Shown here piece after piece: positions 1 through 9,595 of a DNA stretch of 64,000 nt (positions within the stretch are counted from its first letter, which is position 1; each line of letters opens with the position of its first letter). The notes under the pieces were generated by a model. That model searched no databases. It was given only the letters and a program-made list of their open reading frames with translations, and was not told the origin of the DNA. Position numbers and translations under genes: made by a program. The stretch comes from Halobacillus sp. Marseille-P3879. Its GTDB lineage: Bacteria > Bacillota > Bacilli > Bacillales > Halobacillaceae. Location of the stretch: the NCBI RefSeq assembly GCF_900240285.1, contig NZ_OESS01000002.1, positions 1,240,001-1,304,000 on the forward strand, written 5' to 3'.

Positions 1-816
1 ATGTGCCCCGCCTCTGATTTCAGGAACCACATCATCAATTACATTTAATTCTTTTAAATCCTGAGCGGTGATCTTCATCGTCTCTGCTGCTTTTTGAGCT
101 AGATTAGAGTCTTTCCATAAGAGAGCAGCTGCCCCTTCAGGAGAAATAACCGAATAGGTGGAGTTCTCCAGCATAAAAATCCGGTCTCCTATCCCTAACC
201 CTAAGGCTCCGCCGCTTCCCCCTTCACCAATAACGATACAGATAACAGGCACCGTCAGACCAGACATTTCTACCAGGTTTCTGGCTATCGCTTCACTTTG
301 ACCCCGTTCTTCGGCCGCACGTCCAGGATAAGCACCTTTCGTATCAATGAACGTAATAACAGGTCGATTAAATTTCTCAGCCTGTTTCATTAACCGTAAT
401 GCTTTCCGGTAACCTTCCGGGTGAGGCATTCCAAAATTTCGTTTAATATTTTCTTTTGTATCCTTACCTCGTTGATGACCGATAACCGTCACCGGCTGAT
501 CATTAAATTTAGCGATTCCCGACACGATTGCTTCATCATTTCCAAACAAGCGGTCTCCGTGGAGCTCAAGAAAATCACTAAACAAATGTTCAATATAATC
601 TAAAGTAGTCGGACGTTCAGGGTGTCTTGCCATTTGGACCCGATCCCAGGGAGCCATTCGGTCGTAAACATCTTTTTCCAGGTTTTCCAACCTTTTTTCT
701 AAGGTGGCAATCTCTTCACTCAAATCCATTTCGCTTTCCTCGGTCAGCCTCTTTAATTCCGTGATTTTATCCCGAAGCTCAATTACCGGTTTCTCAAAAT
801 CCAATACGTGCTTCAT
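1..816 (-). CDS. accA: Acetyl-CoA carboxylase carboxyltransferase subunit alpha, 3' end cut by window edge
   Basis: AccA pairs with AccD to form the carboxyltransferase that moves CO2 from carboxybiotin to acetyl-CoA, the first committed step of fatty acid synthesis. The visible 272 codons begin [14 protein letters not shown] and contain the family core: [12 protein letters not shown], the glycine-rich [10 protein letters not shown] stretch and [10 protein letters not shown]. About 50 C-terminal residues should lie beyond position 1, because the family is near 325 aa. The ATG overlaps the accD stop codon (ATGA), and a strong AAGGAGG sits inside the accD 3' end, so translation is probably coupled. 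Identification is secure; only the end is missing. Confidence 0.97.
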   Translation of the reverse strand, partial: MKHVLDFEKPVIELRDKITELKRLTEESEMDLSEEIATLEKRLENLEKDVYDRMAPWDRVQMARHPERPTTLDYIEHLFSDFLELHGDRLFGNDEAIVSGIAKFNDQPVTVIGHQRGKDTKENIKRNFGMPHPEGYRKALRLMKQAEKFNRPVITFIDTKGAYPGRAAEERGQSEAIARNLVEMSGLTVPVICIVIGEGGSGGALGLGIGDRIFMLENSTYSVISPEGAAALLWKDSNLAQKAAETMKITAQDLKELNVIDDVVPEIRGGAH

Positions 817-1670
817 TGCTGCTCCTCCTTACGATGAATATCCAGAACAGTGGAAAGGGTCTCCTTCATCTCATGACGATGAACTACACGGTCTAATTGT
901 CCATGTTCTAAAAGAAACTCTGCAGTTTGGAAATCCTCGGGAAGTTTTTCACGAATCGTCTGTTCAATAATCCGGCGTCCAGCAAAACCAATTAATGCTC
1001 CTGGTTCTGCAAAATTGTAGTCTCCGACGGAAGCAAAGCTTGCTGACACACCCCCAGTGGTCGGGTGGGTCATAACAGAGATAAATAAACCGCCATCTTC
1101 ATGAAGACGCCGCAAAGCTACAGATGTCTTGCCCATCTGCATCAAGCTTAAGACACCTTCCTGCATCCTTGCTCCTCCTGAAGCCGTAAATATAATGAAT
1201 GGAAGACCGGCTTTTCTGGCATTCTCTATGGCGTTCGTAATTTTTTCACCTACTACTGAACCCATACTCCCCATGCGGAAACGGGAATCCATAACAGCTA
1301 TAGCTGTTTCATTTCCATTTAAATAAGCCTTTCCAGTAATTACAGCTTCATTTAAAGCTGATTTCACACGATCCTTTTCCAACTTTTCCTCATAGTCAGG
1401 AAATTCCAGTGGATTAGTTGAGGTCATATTCTTGTCCCATTCTTCGAAAGAGTGGTCATCAAATAAATGCTCAATCCGCTCAAAAGCATTTAAGCTGTGA
1501 TGATGGTCACAATGAGGACAAACGTTCATGTTTCGAATAAGTTCTTTTCTATAGAAAATCTTTTGGCAGCTAGGGCATTTCTGCATAAGCCCTTCAGGCA
1601 CATCCTGTTTTGCCTCTTGACTAGGTATGGATGCATATCGTTTTTTCTTGCTGAAAAAATCTCTTAGCAA
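813..1670 (-). CDS. accD: Acetyl-CoA carboxylase carboxyltransferase subunit beta
   Basis: This 285-aa protein is the partner of AccA in malonyl-CoA formation. The N-terminus carries the expected zinc ribbon, Cys32-x2-Cys35 and Cys51-x2-Cys54, followed by the carboxyltransferase fold with [17 protein letters not shown] and the SGGARMQEG motif. The start is TTG at 1670; AAAGGAGG lies 7 nt upstream and no better start is in frame. It follows the GntR gene with about 90 bp between. A TATTAT/TATAAC-like box near 1705-1715 on the minus strand may give accDA its own promoter, but no good -35 accompanies it. Length matches Bacillus AccD (about 290 aa). Confidence 0.96.
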   Translation of the reverse strand: MLRDFFSKKKRYASIPSQEAKQDVPEGLMQKCPSCQKIFYRKELIRNMNVCPHCDHHHSLNAFERIEHLFDDHSFEEWDKNMTSTNPLEFPDYEEKLEKDRVKSALNEAVITGKAYLNGNETAIAVMDSRFRMGSMGSVVGEKITNAIENARKAGLPFIIFTASGGARMQEGVLSLMQMGKTSVALRRLHEDGGLFISVMTHPTTGGVSASFASVGDYNFAEPGALIGFAGRRIIEQTIREKLPEDFQTAEFLLEHGQLDRVVHRHEMKETLSTVLDIHRKEEQQ

Positions 1671-1761
1671 GGCAATTCCTCCTTTAGGACAAGGGTCGTT
1701 TCTATGTTATAATACATAAATTCTCCTGCGGTTGATAACGAAAGCTGTCGATTTTTATGTT

Positions 1762-2376
1762 CTAACAGCTTGTTTCATCTATAGTGAACAAAGAGTAAAC
1801 CTTCTCTTTGGATTGATCGGCCAGAGCTTCATATAACCATGTATACCATTTCGTTGAATACGTAATATCATGTACCGTATGAGTAAATCCGCAAATAAAC
1901 TGCCACATCGATAATAGCAGGGGATGGCAGGATTGTTCAAATAAGTATGTGAATAAGTGCTGATGAGCTTCAGGATTACATTCGGTTGGAAGTAAGATTT
2001 TTATTTTGTCCATCTGTTCTTCCGATAAATGTCCGATGGATAATAGTACTATTTCTTTTTCTAACATTTTTTTAGCTGTCAGTAACTCTTCTCTTGTTCT
2101 TGTATTAGTTAAAAGAAACTTAGACAGCAGGCCCACCATATGATATGGGCGGTACGCTCTCATAAATGTTCCTTCACCACGTCGAGTTTCAATCAGACCT
2201 AATAGTTCCAGGGCGCGTAAAGCTTCACGAATTGAAGATCTTCCTACTTGCAGCAATTCACTGAACATTCGTTCAGAAGGCAGCTTATCTCCAGGCTCAA
2301 GTTTTTTATCTTCAATGTAAGCCTTTATCTGTTCCAACACTCCTTCATACACCTTTTCATCTAACGTATGGGTCAT
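1762..2376 (-). CDS. GntR family (FadR-like) transcriptional regulator
   Basis: A 204-aa DNA-binding regulator. Residues about 8-75 form a GntR winged helix (KLEPGDKLPSERMFSELLQVGRSSIREAL, abbreviated by parts, with the wing RRGEGTFM). The remainder is a helical domain resembling a shortened FCD effector domain. I chose the ATG at 2376 because GAAAGGGG lies just upstream; a longer reading to 2436 has no ribosome site. It sits between malic enzyme and accD on the same strand. A GTGGTC-A-GACCAC dyad upstream of ytsJ (3726-3738) has the shape of FadR-type operators, so it may control its own operon in response to an acyl-CoA or organic acid. The ligand is unknown. Confidence 0.85.
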   Translation of the reverse strand: MTHTLDEKVYEGVLEQIKAYIEDKKLEPGDKLPSERMFSELLQVGRSSIREALRALELLGLIETRRGEGTFMRAYRPYHMVGLLSKFLLTNTRTREELLTAKKMLEKEIVLLSIGHLSEEQMDKIKILLPTECNPEAHQHLFTYLFEQSCHPLLLSMWQFICGFTHTVHDITYSTKWYTWLYEALADQSKEKVYSLFTIDETSC

Positions 2377-2443
2377 TGAACAGGCCCCTTTCATAATGAC
2401 AAAATTCAAGGAGAAAAGCCAGCGGCCTTTCTCCAAGGGTTAA

Positions 2444-3682
2444 CTACTCTTCATCTATTAACGTCAAATACCTTGTCTTCTCTGCTACTTCTTCAGGGTC
2501 GACATGGTGACGTGCGACTCCAGACTCCATTGCTGCTTTTGCCACACTTGCTGCAACCGCAGGCGCCACACGTGCATCAAACGGAGCAGGAATAACGTAA
2601 TCCTCATTTAATTCCTCATCACTGACAAGCTCAGCAATTGCTTCTGCAGCAGCAATTTTCATCTTTTCATTAATTCTGGTCGCTCGTACATCCAGGGCTC
2701 CTCGAAAAATGCCGGGAAACGCCAACACATTGTTCACTTGATTAGGAAAGTCAGAACGCCCTGTTCCAATAACGCGAGCACCTGCCTCTTTTGCATCCTC
2801 CGGCATAATTTCCGGTTCCGGGTTAGCCATAGCAAAAATAATCGCATCATCGTTCATACGAGAAACCATTTCTTTTGAAAGCAGCCCTCCTACAGATACG
2901 CCGATGAACACATCAGCTCCGGCCATGACTTCTTCAAGGCTGCCCTCCTGTTTGTTCTTGTTGGTGATTTTAGCAATCTCATCTTTGACATCGTTCATAC
3001 CTGAAGTTCGCCCTTCATAAATTGCTCCCTTTGAATCACACATAATGATATCTCTCACACCAAAGTGATAAAGAAGTTTGATAATAGCTATCCCGGCTGC
3101 ACCGGCACCATTAGCGACAACTTTAATGTCAGAAAAGCTTTTCCCTGTGATTTTAAGAGCATTCATTAAACCAGCCACAGTAACAATAGCAGTGCCGTGC
3201 TGATCATCATGAAAAATTGGAATATTAGTTTCTTTCTTCAACCGATCTTCAATGATAAAGCAATTCGGAGCGGCGATGTCTTCTAGGTTAACACCACCGA
3301 ATGTAGGCTCCATTAATTTGACAGTTTGTACAATTTGATCAATATCTCTTGTATTTAAGCAGATCGGAAAAGCATCTACTCCCGCAAAGCTTTTAAATAA
3401 AGCAGCCTTTCCTTCCATAACCGGAAGTGAAGCCTCAGGACCTATGTTGCCAAGCCCCAGTACAGCAGATCCGTCACTTACCACTGCTACCATGTTGCCC
3501 TTCATCGTGTAATCATAAACCGTTTCTTTATGATCATAGATTTCTTTACACGGCTCCGCTACTCCCGGAGAGTATGCTAAACTTAAATCTTTCGCATTTC
3601 TGACGGGTACTTTTGAATTAGTCTCCAATTTACCTTTGTTAGCACGGTGTATATGTAGTGCTTCGTCTCTTAAATTCGTCAC
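2444..3682 (-). CDS. ytsJ: NAD(P)-dependent malic enzyme (YtsJ type)
   Basis: This 412-aa enzyme oxidatively decarboxylates malate to pyruvate; the Bacillus YtsJ homologue is mainly NADPH-producing and nearly the same length. Family hallmarks are LAYSPGVAEPC near residue 35, IFHDDQHGTA near 160 (metal and malate site) and the dinucleotide loop GAGAAGIA near 190. The start is GTG at 3682 with AAAAGGAG about 9 nt upstream. It is the first gene of a likely ytsJ-gntR-accD-accA transcript, which would couple a source of NADPH to fatty acid synthesis. Promoter and operator are listed separately. Cofactor preference cannot be settled by eye. Confidence 0.94.
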   Translation of the reverse strand: MTNLRDEALHIHRANKGKLETNSKVPVRNAKDLSLAYSPGVAEPCKEIYDHKETVYDYTMKGNMVAVVSDGSAVLGLGNIGPEASLPVMEGKAALFKSFAGVDAFPICLNTRDIDQIVQTVKLMEPTFGGVNLEDIAAPNCFIIEDRLKKETNIPIFHDDQHGTAIVTVAGLMNALKITGKSFSDIKVVANGAGAAGIAIIKLLYHFGVRDIIMCDSKGAIYEGRTSGMNDVKDEIAKITNKNKQEGSLEEVMAGADVFIGVSVGGLLSKEMVSRMNDDAIIFAMANPEPEIMPEDAKEAGARVIGTGRSDFPNQVNNVLAFPGIFRGALDVRATRINEKMKIAAAEAIAELVSDEELNEDYVIPAPFDARVAPAVAASVAKAAMESGVARHHVDPEEVAEKTRYLTLIDEE

Positions 3683-3725
3683 AGGTACACGCTCCTTTTA
3701 GAACTGTAGAATAATACCGAATCAA

Positions 3726-3738
3726 GTGGTCAGACCAC
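3726..3738. promoter_or_regulatory. GntR/FadR-type operator dyad
   Basis: The perfect palindrome GTGGTC-A-GACCAC lies just downstream of the ytsJ -10 box. TGGTC-N-GACCA is the usual geometry for FadR-subfamily GntR operators. A bound repressor here would block early elongation or promoter escape. The regulator encoded two genes downstream (1762-2376) is the natural candidate. Confidence 0.6.
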
Positions 3739-3751
3739 ATTTAACCTCTTA

Positions 3752-3779
3752 ATTATAACAGATCAATAGCTTGTGTAAA
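3752..3779 (-). promoter_or_regulatory. Sigma-A promoter of ytsJ
   Basis: On the minus strand TTTACA (3774-3779) and TATAAT (3752-3757) are separated by 16 nt, about 70 nt upstream of the ytsJ GTG. Five of six -35 bases and all -10 bases match consensus. Confidence 0.7.
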
Positions 3780-3827
3780 GAACTTCAAAATAGTGGACTT
3801 AGATTTTAAGTTTTCCCGATAATTCTT

Positions 3828-6800
3828 CTATTCTCTCTTTAAGACAACTGATTCCTCTCCAAAAAAATCATAAAGCTTTTTTAAACAAGATTCTGTTGGA
3901 TTTACAAAATAAGAAGAGTCGAGCTGGTATGTTTTCCGATCATCTTCAACAAAAACGAGTACAGTCGTATTGCCCGGGAAATATGATGCAACTTTCCTTA
4001 ACCTATCCAGTAATTGCTGCTCGTCCTTTTTAGTAGTTTTAATAAACAACCTTGTTTTTTCCTCAGAAGAAAAATCTAGTTTATTAAATTCGCTTATTTC
4101 GTTAATAATCCACTGTTTTTTCTCATTTCTTTTCTCGATTTTACCTTCAATTATAACGAGTTGGTTTTCTTTCAGCTGTTGTTTCACTTCGCGATAAACA
4201 TCAGGAAATAATACAGCTTCCATCTCATCCGTTTCATCACTTATCGTTAAAAACGCCATTGGATCGCCACGTTTGGTACGGATTTGTTTGATTTCATCAA
4301 TGACAGAAGCTGTCCGGGCCGCACGTTTATGACTAAGGTTCGAACTGGACCGAAGTGTAATATATCCATTTGAAGCTAAATGACGACGGTGGCTCTCCAA
4401 TGGATGCTTAGACAAGTAAATTCCTAACACTTCTTTCTCTAATGAAAGTTCTTTTAGTACTGGAAACGGTTCAACTGAATCTAACTGACCTTCTATGTCT
4501 CCGTCAAAGGAAAATAAATCAGGCATGTCCTGAAATTCTCTAAAGAGTTCCCCCTGCTCTAATGCTTGATCAATATTTGCTAATAAACTCGCTCTATTTT
4601 GCTGCAGTTCATCAAATGATCCAGCCATTATGAGCGACTCCAGTATTTTTCTGTTTATCTCCTTGACTTGTAATCGCAAACAAAAATCGTGCAGGCTTTT
4701 ATACTTCCCTTTTTTTCGTTCTTCCACAATAGCCTGAGCCGCAGGATAGCCGATTCCCTTAATAGAGAGGAACCCCAGCCGGATTGCCCCATGTTCATCT
4801 TTTGCATAAGAAAAACTTTTATTGATTGATGGAGGTTTCACTTTAAGAGAAAAATCTCTTGCCTCCCTGACGTATGACGCTAGTTTATCTTTGTCTCCTA
4901 AAGTAGAATTGATCAATTCCGCCATGAAAACAGATGGGTAATGGGCTTTAATATAGGCTAATTGATAGGATATAAAGCTGTATGCTACAGCGTGGCTTCT
5001 GTTGAATCCATAATTAGAGAACTTAACAATCCATTCAAAAAGCTGATTGGCAACGGCATGGTCAAAACCGTTCTTTACAGATTGCTGCACAAATTGCTGC
5101 TGTTGCTCTTCAAGAACCATCCGCTGCTTTTTGCTTACTGCCCTGCGAAGCAAATCAGCTTCTCCAAGGGAGTAACCTGCTATTTTTTGAGCTACCTGCA
5201 TAATTTGTTCTTGATATACAAGTACCCCAAATGTTTTCTTTAGTATTGGCTGAAGTGCAGGGTGTGGATACTCTACACTGTCCCTGTTGTGCTTGCGCTT
5301 AATATATACTGGTATATATTCCATCGGACCAGGTCGGTACAACGCGTTAACAGCTACTACATCTTCAAAATTCGAAGGCTTTAGTCGTCTCAGCACACTC
5401 TTCATGCCTTGAGATTCAAGTTGAAATACGCCATTGGTACGTCCTTGCTGCAGCAGTTCAAGTGTCTTTTGATCGTTTAGTTCTATCTGGTTGTAACGAA
5501 AATCAGGCTGTTTGTAGCTTCTAATCTTACTTTCCATTTTTCTTAACAATGATAAATTCCGCAAACCAAGAAAATCCATTTTTAATAACCCGATGTTCTC
5601 TAAATCTCCCATAGCCAACTGAGTAAGCAGGACCTCTCCCTGGCCCTGCATTAAAGCCGTGTAATTCATAAGTGGTTTCTCACTTATAACTACCCCGGCC
5701 GCATGAGTGGAGACGTGCCTCGGCAACCCTTCAAGCTTTGACGCAACACGGAACAGTTTAATTAACTGGGGTGAGGAGCGAATATACTGTTTTAAGGGAT
5801 CAGACTGCTGAACTGCTGCTTTCAGTGAATGGCTTGTTCCTCCAGGCAGCTGTTTTAATATAAATGATGCATCGTTCTCATCAATTTCCAGCACTTTAAA
5901 GAGTTCTCGCAAGACACTTCTTGTTGCGAACGTTCCAAACGTACAAATTTGAGCTACATGTTCTCGTCCGTATTTGTGGGCAACGTATTCAATAACTTCG
6001 TCTCTGCGATCATCCGGAAAATCTATATCGATATCGGGCATGGATATTCTCTCCGGGTTTAAGAACCTTTCAAATAATAAGTCGTATGCTAACGGATCAA
6101 TTTTGGTTATACCAAGCAGGTAACTCACGATTGAACCTGCAGCTGAACCTCTGCCCGGTCCAGCTTCAATCCCATTCTTTCTAGCATAATCTATAAAATC
6201 CCATACTATTAAGAAGTAGTCACTGAATTTCATAGAAATTATAATCTCTAACTCTCGGTCTAAACGTTCTTGTGCTTCTTTATTTTCCTCTGAATAAATA
6301 TTTTTCAATTTGTTATTACAAATTTTTCTTAAATAGTCATCTGCCGATTCACCTCCTGGAACAGGGTAGGAAGGGAGCAGAGTCTGATTTAGGTCAAGCG
6401 TTAGATTACACAAGTCAACAATTTCTTTATTGTTATCTAACACTTCCGGCCACCAATCCTTAAAGTAAGTCCGCATCTCTTCTGGGCTTTTTAAATATTG
6501 ATGCCCCTCTGTCGCTTCATGTTCCTTTTGAACCGGAGTATTAAGCGCTATTGCTCGTAAACATTCATAAGCTTCAGCGTCTTCTTTATCTAAGTACTTT
6601 ACTTGATTCATATTAGTAACAGGAATTTGAGTGTCATCAGTCCATTCTTTTAATATGGTATGAAGCTGTCTTTCCACGTGAAGTCCATAGTCTTTTACCC
6701 CTAAATAAAAGTTATGGAACACTCCCTGCCACTCTTCTACTTCTTCCTTCACTCGAGTAAATGACTGATTCATTAAGGCATCAGCCCAGGAAGTATCAGA

Positions 6801-7169
6801 AACAGTCACGACAGCTGCCAAGTCATTGGCAGAAGGCGTTAGATCAGTCAGTTGAAGTAATTCATCACTCAGCTGATTCTTTGTGCTAAGTTGAAGGAGG
6901 GCATGATAGCCGGTACTATTTTTAGCGAGTAAGGTAACTGGAACTTGTTCATTTTTAAAGGATATCACCAACCTCAAACCGATAATTGGTTTTATCCCTG
7001 CTTCTATACAGTGCTGATAGAAGGAAATAGAACCACTTAATACATTCTCATCTGTTAATGCCAATGACGTAAACCCAAGACTTTTGGCTTTCTCTACTAA
7101 AAGAGGGATTTGAATGGTACTATTCATCAAACTGTAACCGCTATGTACTTGTAAGTGAGTATAAGACAT
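3828..7169 (-). CDS. dnaE: DNA polymerase III alpha subunit, DnaE type
   Basis: A 1113-aa replicative polymerase. In Bacillus DnaE works with PolC and extends lagging-strand primers. Visible parts in order: an N-terminal PHP domain starting YTHLQVHSGYS; the polymerase core with the aspartate motif PDIDIDFPDDRR near residue 400; palm and fingers with GRTNGVFQLES and NALYRPGPM; a helix-hairpin-helix stretch (GFLSIKGIGYPAA); and a C-terminal OB-fold with AFLTISDETDEMEAVLFP. The ATG at 7169 is preceded by AGAGGTG, which is better than an in-frame GTG nine bases upstream. It is transcribed away from ytrH. Length agrees with B. subtilis DnaE (about 1115 aa). Confidence 0.97.
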   Translation of the reverse strand: MSYTHLQVHSGYSLMNSTIQIPLLVEKAKSLGFTSLALTDENVLSGSISFYQHCIEAGIKPIIGLRLVISFKNEQVPVTLLAKNSTGYHALLQLSTKNQLSDELLQLTDLTPSANDLAAVVTVSDTSWADALMNQSFTRVKEEVEEWQGVFHNFYLGVKDYGLHVERQLHTILKEWTDDTQIPVTNMNQVKYLDKEDAEAYECLRAIALNTPVQKEHEATEGHQYLKSPEEMRTYFKDWWPEVLDNNKEIVDLCNLTLDLNQTLLPSYPVPGGESADDYLRKICNNKLKNIYSEENKEAQERLDRELEIIISMKFSDYFLIVWDFIDYARKNGIEAGPGRGSAAGSIVSYLLGITKIDPLAYDLLFERFLNPERISMPDIDIDFPDDRRDEVIEYVAHKYGREHVAQICTFGTFATRSVLRELFKVLEIDENDASFILKQLPGGTSHSLKAAVQQSDPLKQYIRSSPQLIKLFRVASKLEGLPRHVSTHAAGVVISEKPLMNYTALMQGQGEVLLTQLAMGDLENIGLLKMDFLGLRNLSLLRKMESKIRSYKQPDFRYNQIELNDQKTLELLQQGRTNGVFQLESQGMKSVLRRLKPSNFEDVVAVNALYRPGPMEYIPVYIKRKHNRDSVEYPHPALQPILKKTFGVLVYQEQIMQVAQKIAGYSLGEADLLRRAVSKKQRMVLEEQQQQFVQQSVKNGFDHAVANQLFEWIVKFSNYGFNRSHAVAYSFISYQLAYIKAHYPSVFMAELINSTLGDKDKLASYVREARDFSLKVKPPSINKSFSYAKDEHGAIRLGFLSIKGIGYPAAQAIVEERKKGKYKSLHDFCLRLQVKEINRKILESLIMAGSFDELQQNRASLLANIDQALEQGELFREFQDMPDLFSFDGDIEGQLDSVEPFPVLKELSLEKEVLGIYLSKHPLESHRRHLASNGYITLRSSSNLSHKRAARTASVIDEIKQIRTKRGDPMAFLTISDETDEMEAVLFPDVYREVKQQLKENQLVIIEGKIEKRNEKKQWIINEISEFNKLDFSSEEKTRLFIKTTKKDEQQLLDRLRKVASYFPGNTTVLVFVEDDRKTYQLDSSYFVNPTESCLKKLYDFFGEESVVLKRE

Positions 7170-7296
7170 TCCGTTCACCTCTTCCCCTATATTATATGGA
7201 ATTCAATTCAATGATAAAAGCGTCTTGCATATATTCGCTTCATAAAGAATAGCTTGGTTATTAATAGACCATTACTTCTTTAAGGAAGCTGATAAA

Positions 7297-7629
7297 ATGG
7301 AGGAAAGATTAGTTATATCAATGATCCAATGCTTTTTCATCGCATTTGGAGTAATTATGGGCGGCACACTGATTGGAAGTATTGGTACCTTTCTAACAGG
7401 TGAGGCTCCGCTGACTTCTATGTTTAGAATTGCAAAAGGCCTTCGAATCTGGGCTATTGTTGCTGCCATTGGAGGAACATTCGATGCTATAAGCAATTTT
7501 GAAAGAGGAATATTTGAAGGGTCTACATTTGATCTATTCAAGCAAGTTATGATCATTATAGCAGCTATGGGAGGCGTACAAGCGGCTTTGTTTGTTTTTG
7601 AGCTGTTGTTAGGCGAGGAGGTTACTTAA
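7297..7629 (+). CDS. ytrH: Sporulation membrane protein YtrH
   Basis: A 110-aa membrane protein with three hydrophobic segments (roughly residues 8-30, 48-65 and 82-105). Size, position next to dnaE and coupling to ytrI match YtrH, which in B. subtilis is a mother-cell sporulation gene under sigma-E. AAGGAAG precedes the ATG. The stop codon TAA shares its last base with the ATG of ytrI (TAATG), so the two are translationally coupled. A CATATATT at 7228-7235 resembles a sigma-E -10 element, but no convincing -35 partner was found at the right distance. Confidence 0.9.
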   Translation: MEERLVISMIQCFFIAFGVIMGGTLIGSIGTFLTGEAPLTSMFRIAKGLRIWAIVAAIGGTFDAISNFERGIFEGSTFDLFKQVMIIIAAMGGVQAALFVFELLLGEEVT

Positions 7630-8132
7630 TGTACATTCCTCCACAGATTAGAAGCAGAGAATGGAGAAGGTTTTACGCAGGATGTATCTTTGGAGCGATA
7701 ACAGGATACATTCTATTTGTCTTCATTAACGACCAGCTTCACGAGCACCTGGAAGAAGAAAATATTCAATTGTCCACAGAATTAAATGAAATTGAAGCAA
7801 AGTACGAAAGTCTTGTAAACGAAGAAAAAGAAGCTGATGAAGAGAAAAATCAAGCCCTGACTATCCAGGAAATAGTTCCGAGCTACAGTAACGCCAAGGA
7901 ACTTCAAGTTGACAAATTAACTCAGCATCAGCTTTCTTCGATGGTCAAAGATCAACTGCAAAGTCTTACTGGGGAGAATATTGAAGACATTAGTGACCAA
8001 AGTGAACTCATCATCGCCACTATAGAAAACAAACAATTTATTGTAGAAGATTTCACTTATACTCTTACTATTGAAAGGTTGATTATAGCGAATCAGCTGC
8101 AGCTGCATTTATCGATTACTCTTGAAAATTAA
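7629..8132 (+). CDS. ytrI: Sporulation membrane protein YtrI
   Basis: A 167-aa protein, the same length as B. subtilis YtrI. It has one N-terminal membrane helix (about residues 15-34), then a strongly acidic coiled-coil-like stretch (35-90) and a soluble C-terminal domain that should lie outside the membrane. It overlaps the last base of ytrH. Its 3' end stops 14 bp from the convergent nrnA gene, with no obvious terminator between. The role in spore formation is taken from the family and synteny. Confidence 0.88.
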   Translation: MYIPPQIRSREWRRFYAGCIFGAITGYILFVFINDQLHEHLEEENIQLSTELNEIEAKYESLVNEEKEADEEKNQALTIQEIVPSYSNAKELQVDKLTQHQLSSMVKDQLQSLTGENIEDISDQSELIIATIENKQFIVEDFTYTLTIERLIIANQLQLHLSITLEN

Positions 8133-8146
8133 CGGAGCTGAACTTT

Positions 8147-9103
8147 TTATTCAATCATATTTTTAAAAGCTTCACATACTTCCTTTAATTCTTTCGCAAT
8201 TGCTTCAGTCTCTTCCCATGAATAAGCAGTTGCTCCTGCGGCCATTGGATGACCGCCCCCGTTGTGCTTCTCTGCAATTTTGTTGACTACAGGTCCCTTC
8301 GAGCGAAGGCGTACCCTGATTTCGTCCTCTTCTTCCACAAAATACGCCCAAGCCAAAATACCTTCTATATCACCAAGCAGTCCAACAATTGCACTAGTTT
8401 CTGTCGGAGAAACTCCATATTTATCCAATACTTCTGCAGGGAGACGAACGGTACTGTATCCCTCGGGATGGAGCGTAAAGTTATCTAACACATAACCTTT
8501 AAGTTTAGCTACCTTAACCGGTGTACGATACATTTGATCATACATTTCGGGTCTATTGAAATTAAAGCTTACAAGTTCAGATGCAGCTTGAAAGGTTTTC
8601 TCGGTCGTACTAGGAAACAAAAACCTCCCGGTGTCCCCGACAATTCCACTGTAAAGAAGCGATGCCGCTTTTTCATTTAACGCATAACCGTCTTTCTCTA
8701 TTTCCTTATATAAGTAAAAGATCATCTCGGAAGTTGAGCTTGCTTCTGTATCAACCCAGCTGATGTCTCCATATGAATCCACAACCGGGTGGTGATCAAT
8801 CTTAATCAGTTTATCTCCATTTTTAAAGCGCTGATCATCAATCCTTGGCTGGTTTGCCGTGTCACAAACAATAACGAGGGCACCTTCATATTCTTCATCT
8901 TTCACCTCGTCCATCGTTGCAAGAAACTGCAATGATGGTTCATTCTCCCCTACAATTCTCACCTTCTTCTCTGGAAAATTAAGCCGAATGAATTCAGCTG
9001 CACCAGCTTGAGATCCAAAGGCATCAGGATCAGGTCTCACGTGTCGATGAATGATAATTGTGTTATATTTTTTTATCGCTTCTATAATTTGCGCAATTGC
9101 CAT
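8147..9103 (-). CDS. nrnA: NrnA: oligoribonuclease (nanoRNase) and pAp phosphatase, DHH family
   Basis: A 318-aa DHH/DHHA1 phosphoesterase that degrades 2-5 nt RNAs and 3',5'-pAp. The first motif HRHVRPDPDA is at about residues 19-28, the signature KIDHHP at about 101-106, and the DHHA1 RNA-binding motif GGGHPMAAGA near 280. I use the ATG at 9103, which has AGAGG ten bases upstream. A TTG three codons earlier would leave almost no spacing to the ribosome site. Convergent with ytrI and divergent from ytpI, as in B. subtilis (YtqI). Confidence 0.94.
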   Translation of the reverse strand: MAIAQIIEAIKKYNTIIIHRHVRPDPDAFGSQAGAAEFIRLNFPEKKVRIVGENEPSLQFLATMDEVKDEEYEGALVIVCDTANQPRIDDQRFKNGDKLIKIDHHPVVDSYGDISWVDTEASSTSEMIFYLYKEIEKDGYALNEKAASLLYSGIVGDTGRFLFPSTTEKTFQAASELVSFNFNRPEMYDQMYRTPVKVAKLKGYVLDNFTLHPEGYSTVRLPAEVLDKYGVSPTETSAIVGLLGDIEGILAWAYFVEEEDEIRVRLRSKGPVVNKIAEKHNGGGHPMAAGATAYSWEETEAIAKELKEVCEAFKNMIE

Positions 9104-9235
9104 TTGTACCAAACCTCTTTCTCATTAAATCTTCTTCTTATTATCCCATAAGTTATGATATTGAGGTAGCATAACGTAGAAAAACAAGCTACAATGAACA
9201 TCGTACATTATTTCTAAATCAGGAGTCGATTTATT

Positions 9236-9535
9236 TTGATACTTTTCCCAACGATTATACTTATCTCTTTCGTTCTTTATATTTATTACAAAGTAATGGT
9301 ATTAAAAACGAAAGATCCTTTGGCTCAGGAATACTTAAATAGTAAAGCAAGAATGGCCTTAGGTGTTTTCATATTTTTCTTTGCTGTTAACCAGTACCTG
9401 TTTTATGAAACAAGACTTTCTTTATTTGTCGGCATCGTATTTCTAATATTGGGTGTTTTACAATTCAGGCTCGGCTTTAAAGCAAGCAGACATTATCAGA
9501 ACGAATACCAAAAGTTACGTGAAAAAAGCCGCTGA
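9236..9535 (+). CDS. ytpI: YtpI family membrane protein
   Basis: A 99-aa protein with three predicted membrane helices (about 1-19, 42-58 and 60-78) and a basic tail. The start is TTG at 9236, preceded by AGGAGT at a spacing of about ten bases; no ATG is available. Size and location between nrnA and ytoI match B. subtilis YtpI, whose function is unknown to me. A strong terminator follows at 9556. Confidence 0.85.
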   Translation: MILFPTIILISFVLYIYYKVMVLKTKDPLAQEYLNSKARMALGVFIFFFAVNQYLFYETRLSLFVGIVFLILGVLQFRLGFKASRHYQNEYQKLREKSR

Positions 9536-9555
9536 TATATGATATACAGCGGTTT

Positions 9556-9595
9556 AGCTTGTGGAGAAACCCCTGTTTCTCCACAAGCTTTTTTC
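9556..9595 (+). terminator. Terminator of ytpI, part of a dispersed repeat
   Basis: A perfect 15-bp stem (AGCTTGTGGAGAAAC and its complement), CCCT loop and six T residues follow ytpI on the plus strand. The same stem occurs, varied, at 11700, 20804 and 24269. Confidence 0.92.

Noticed and set aside
1705-1775. AAGCTGT...ACAGCTT inverted repeat at the gntR stop codon as a terminator
   Set aside because: No T run follows and the loop is long; accDA would be cut off from its upstream genes without other support.
7206-7235. Possible sigma-E promoter ahead of ytrH
   Set aside because: CATATATT fits the -10 but no -35 element was found at 13-15 nt; noted only in the ytrH entry.
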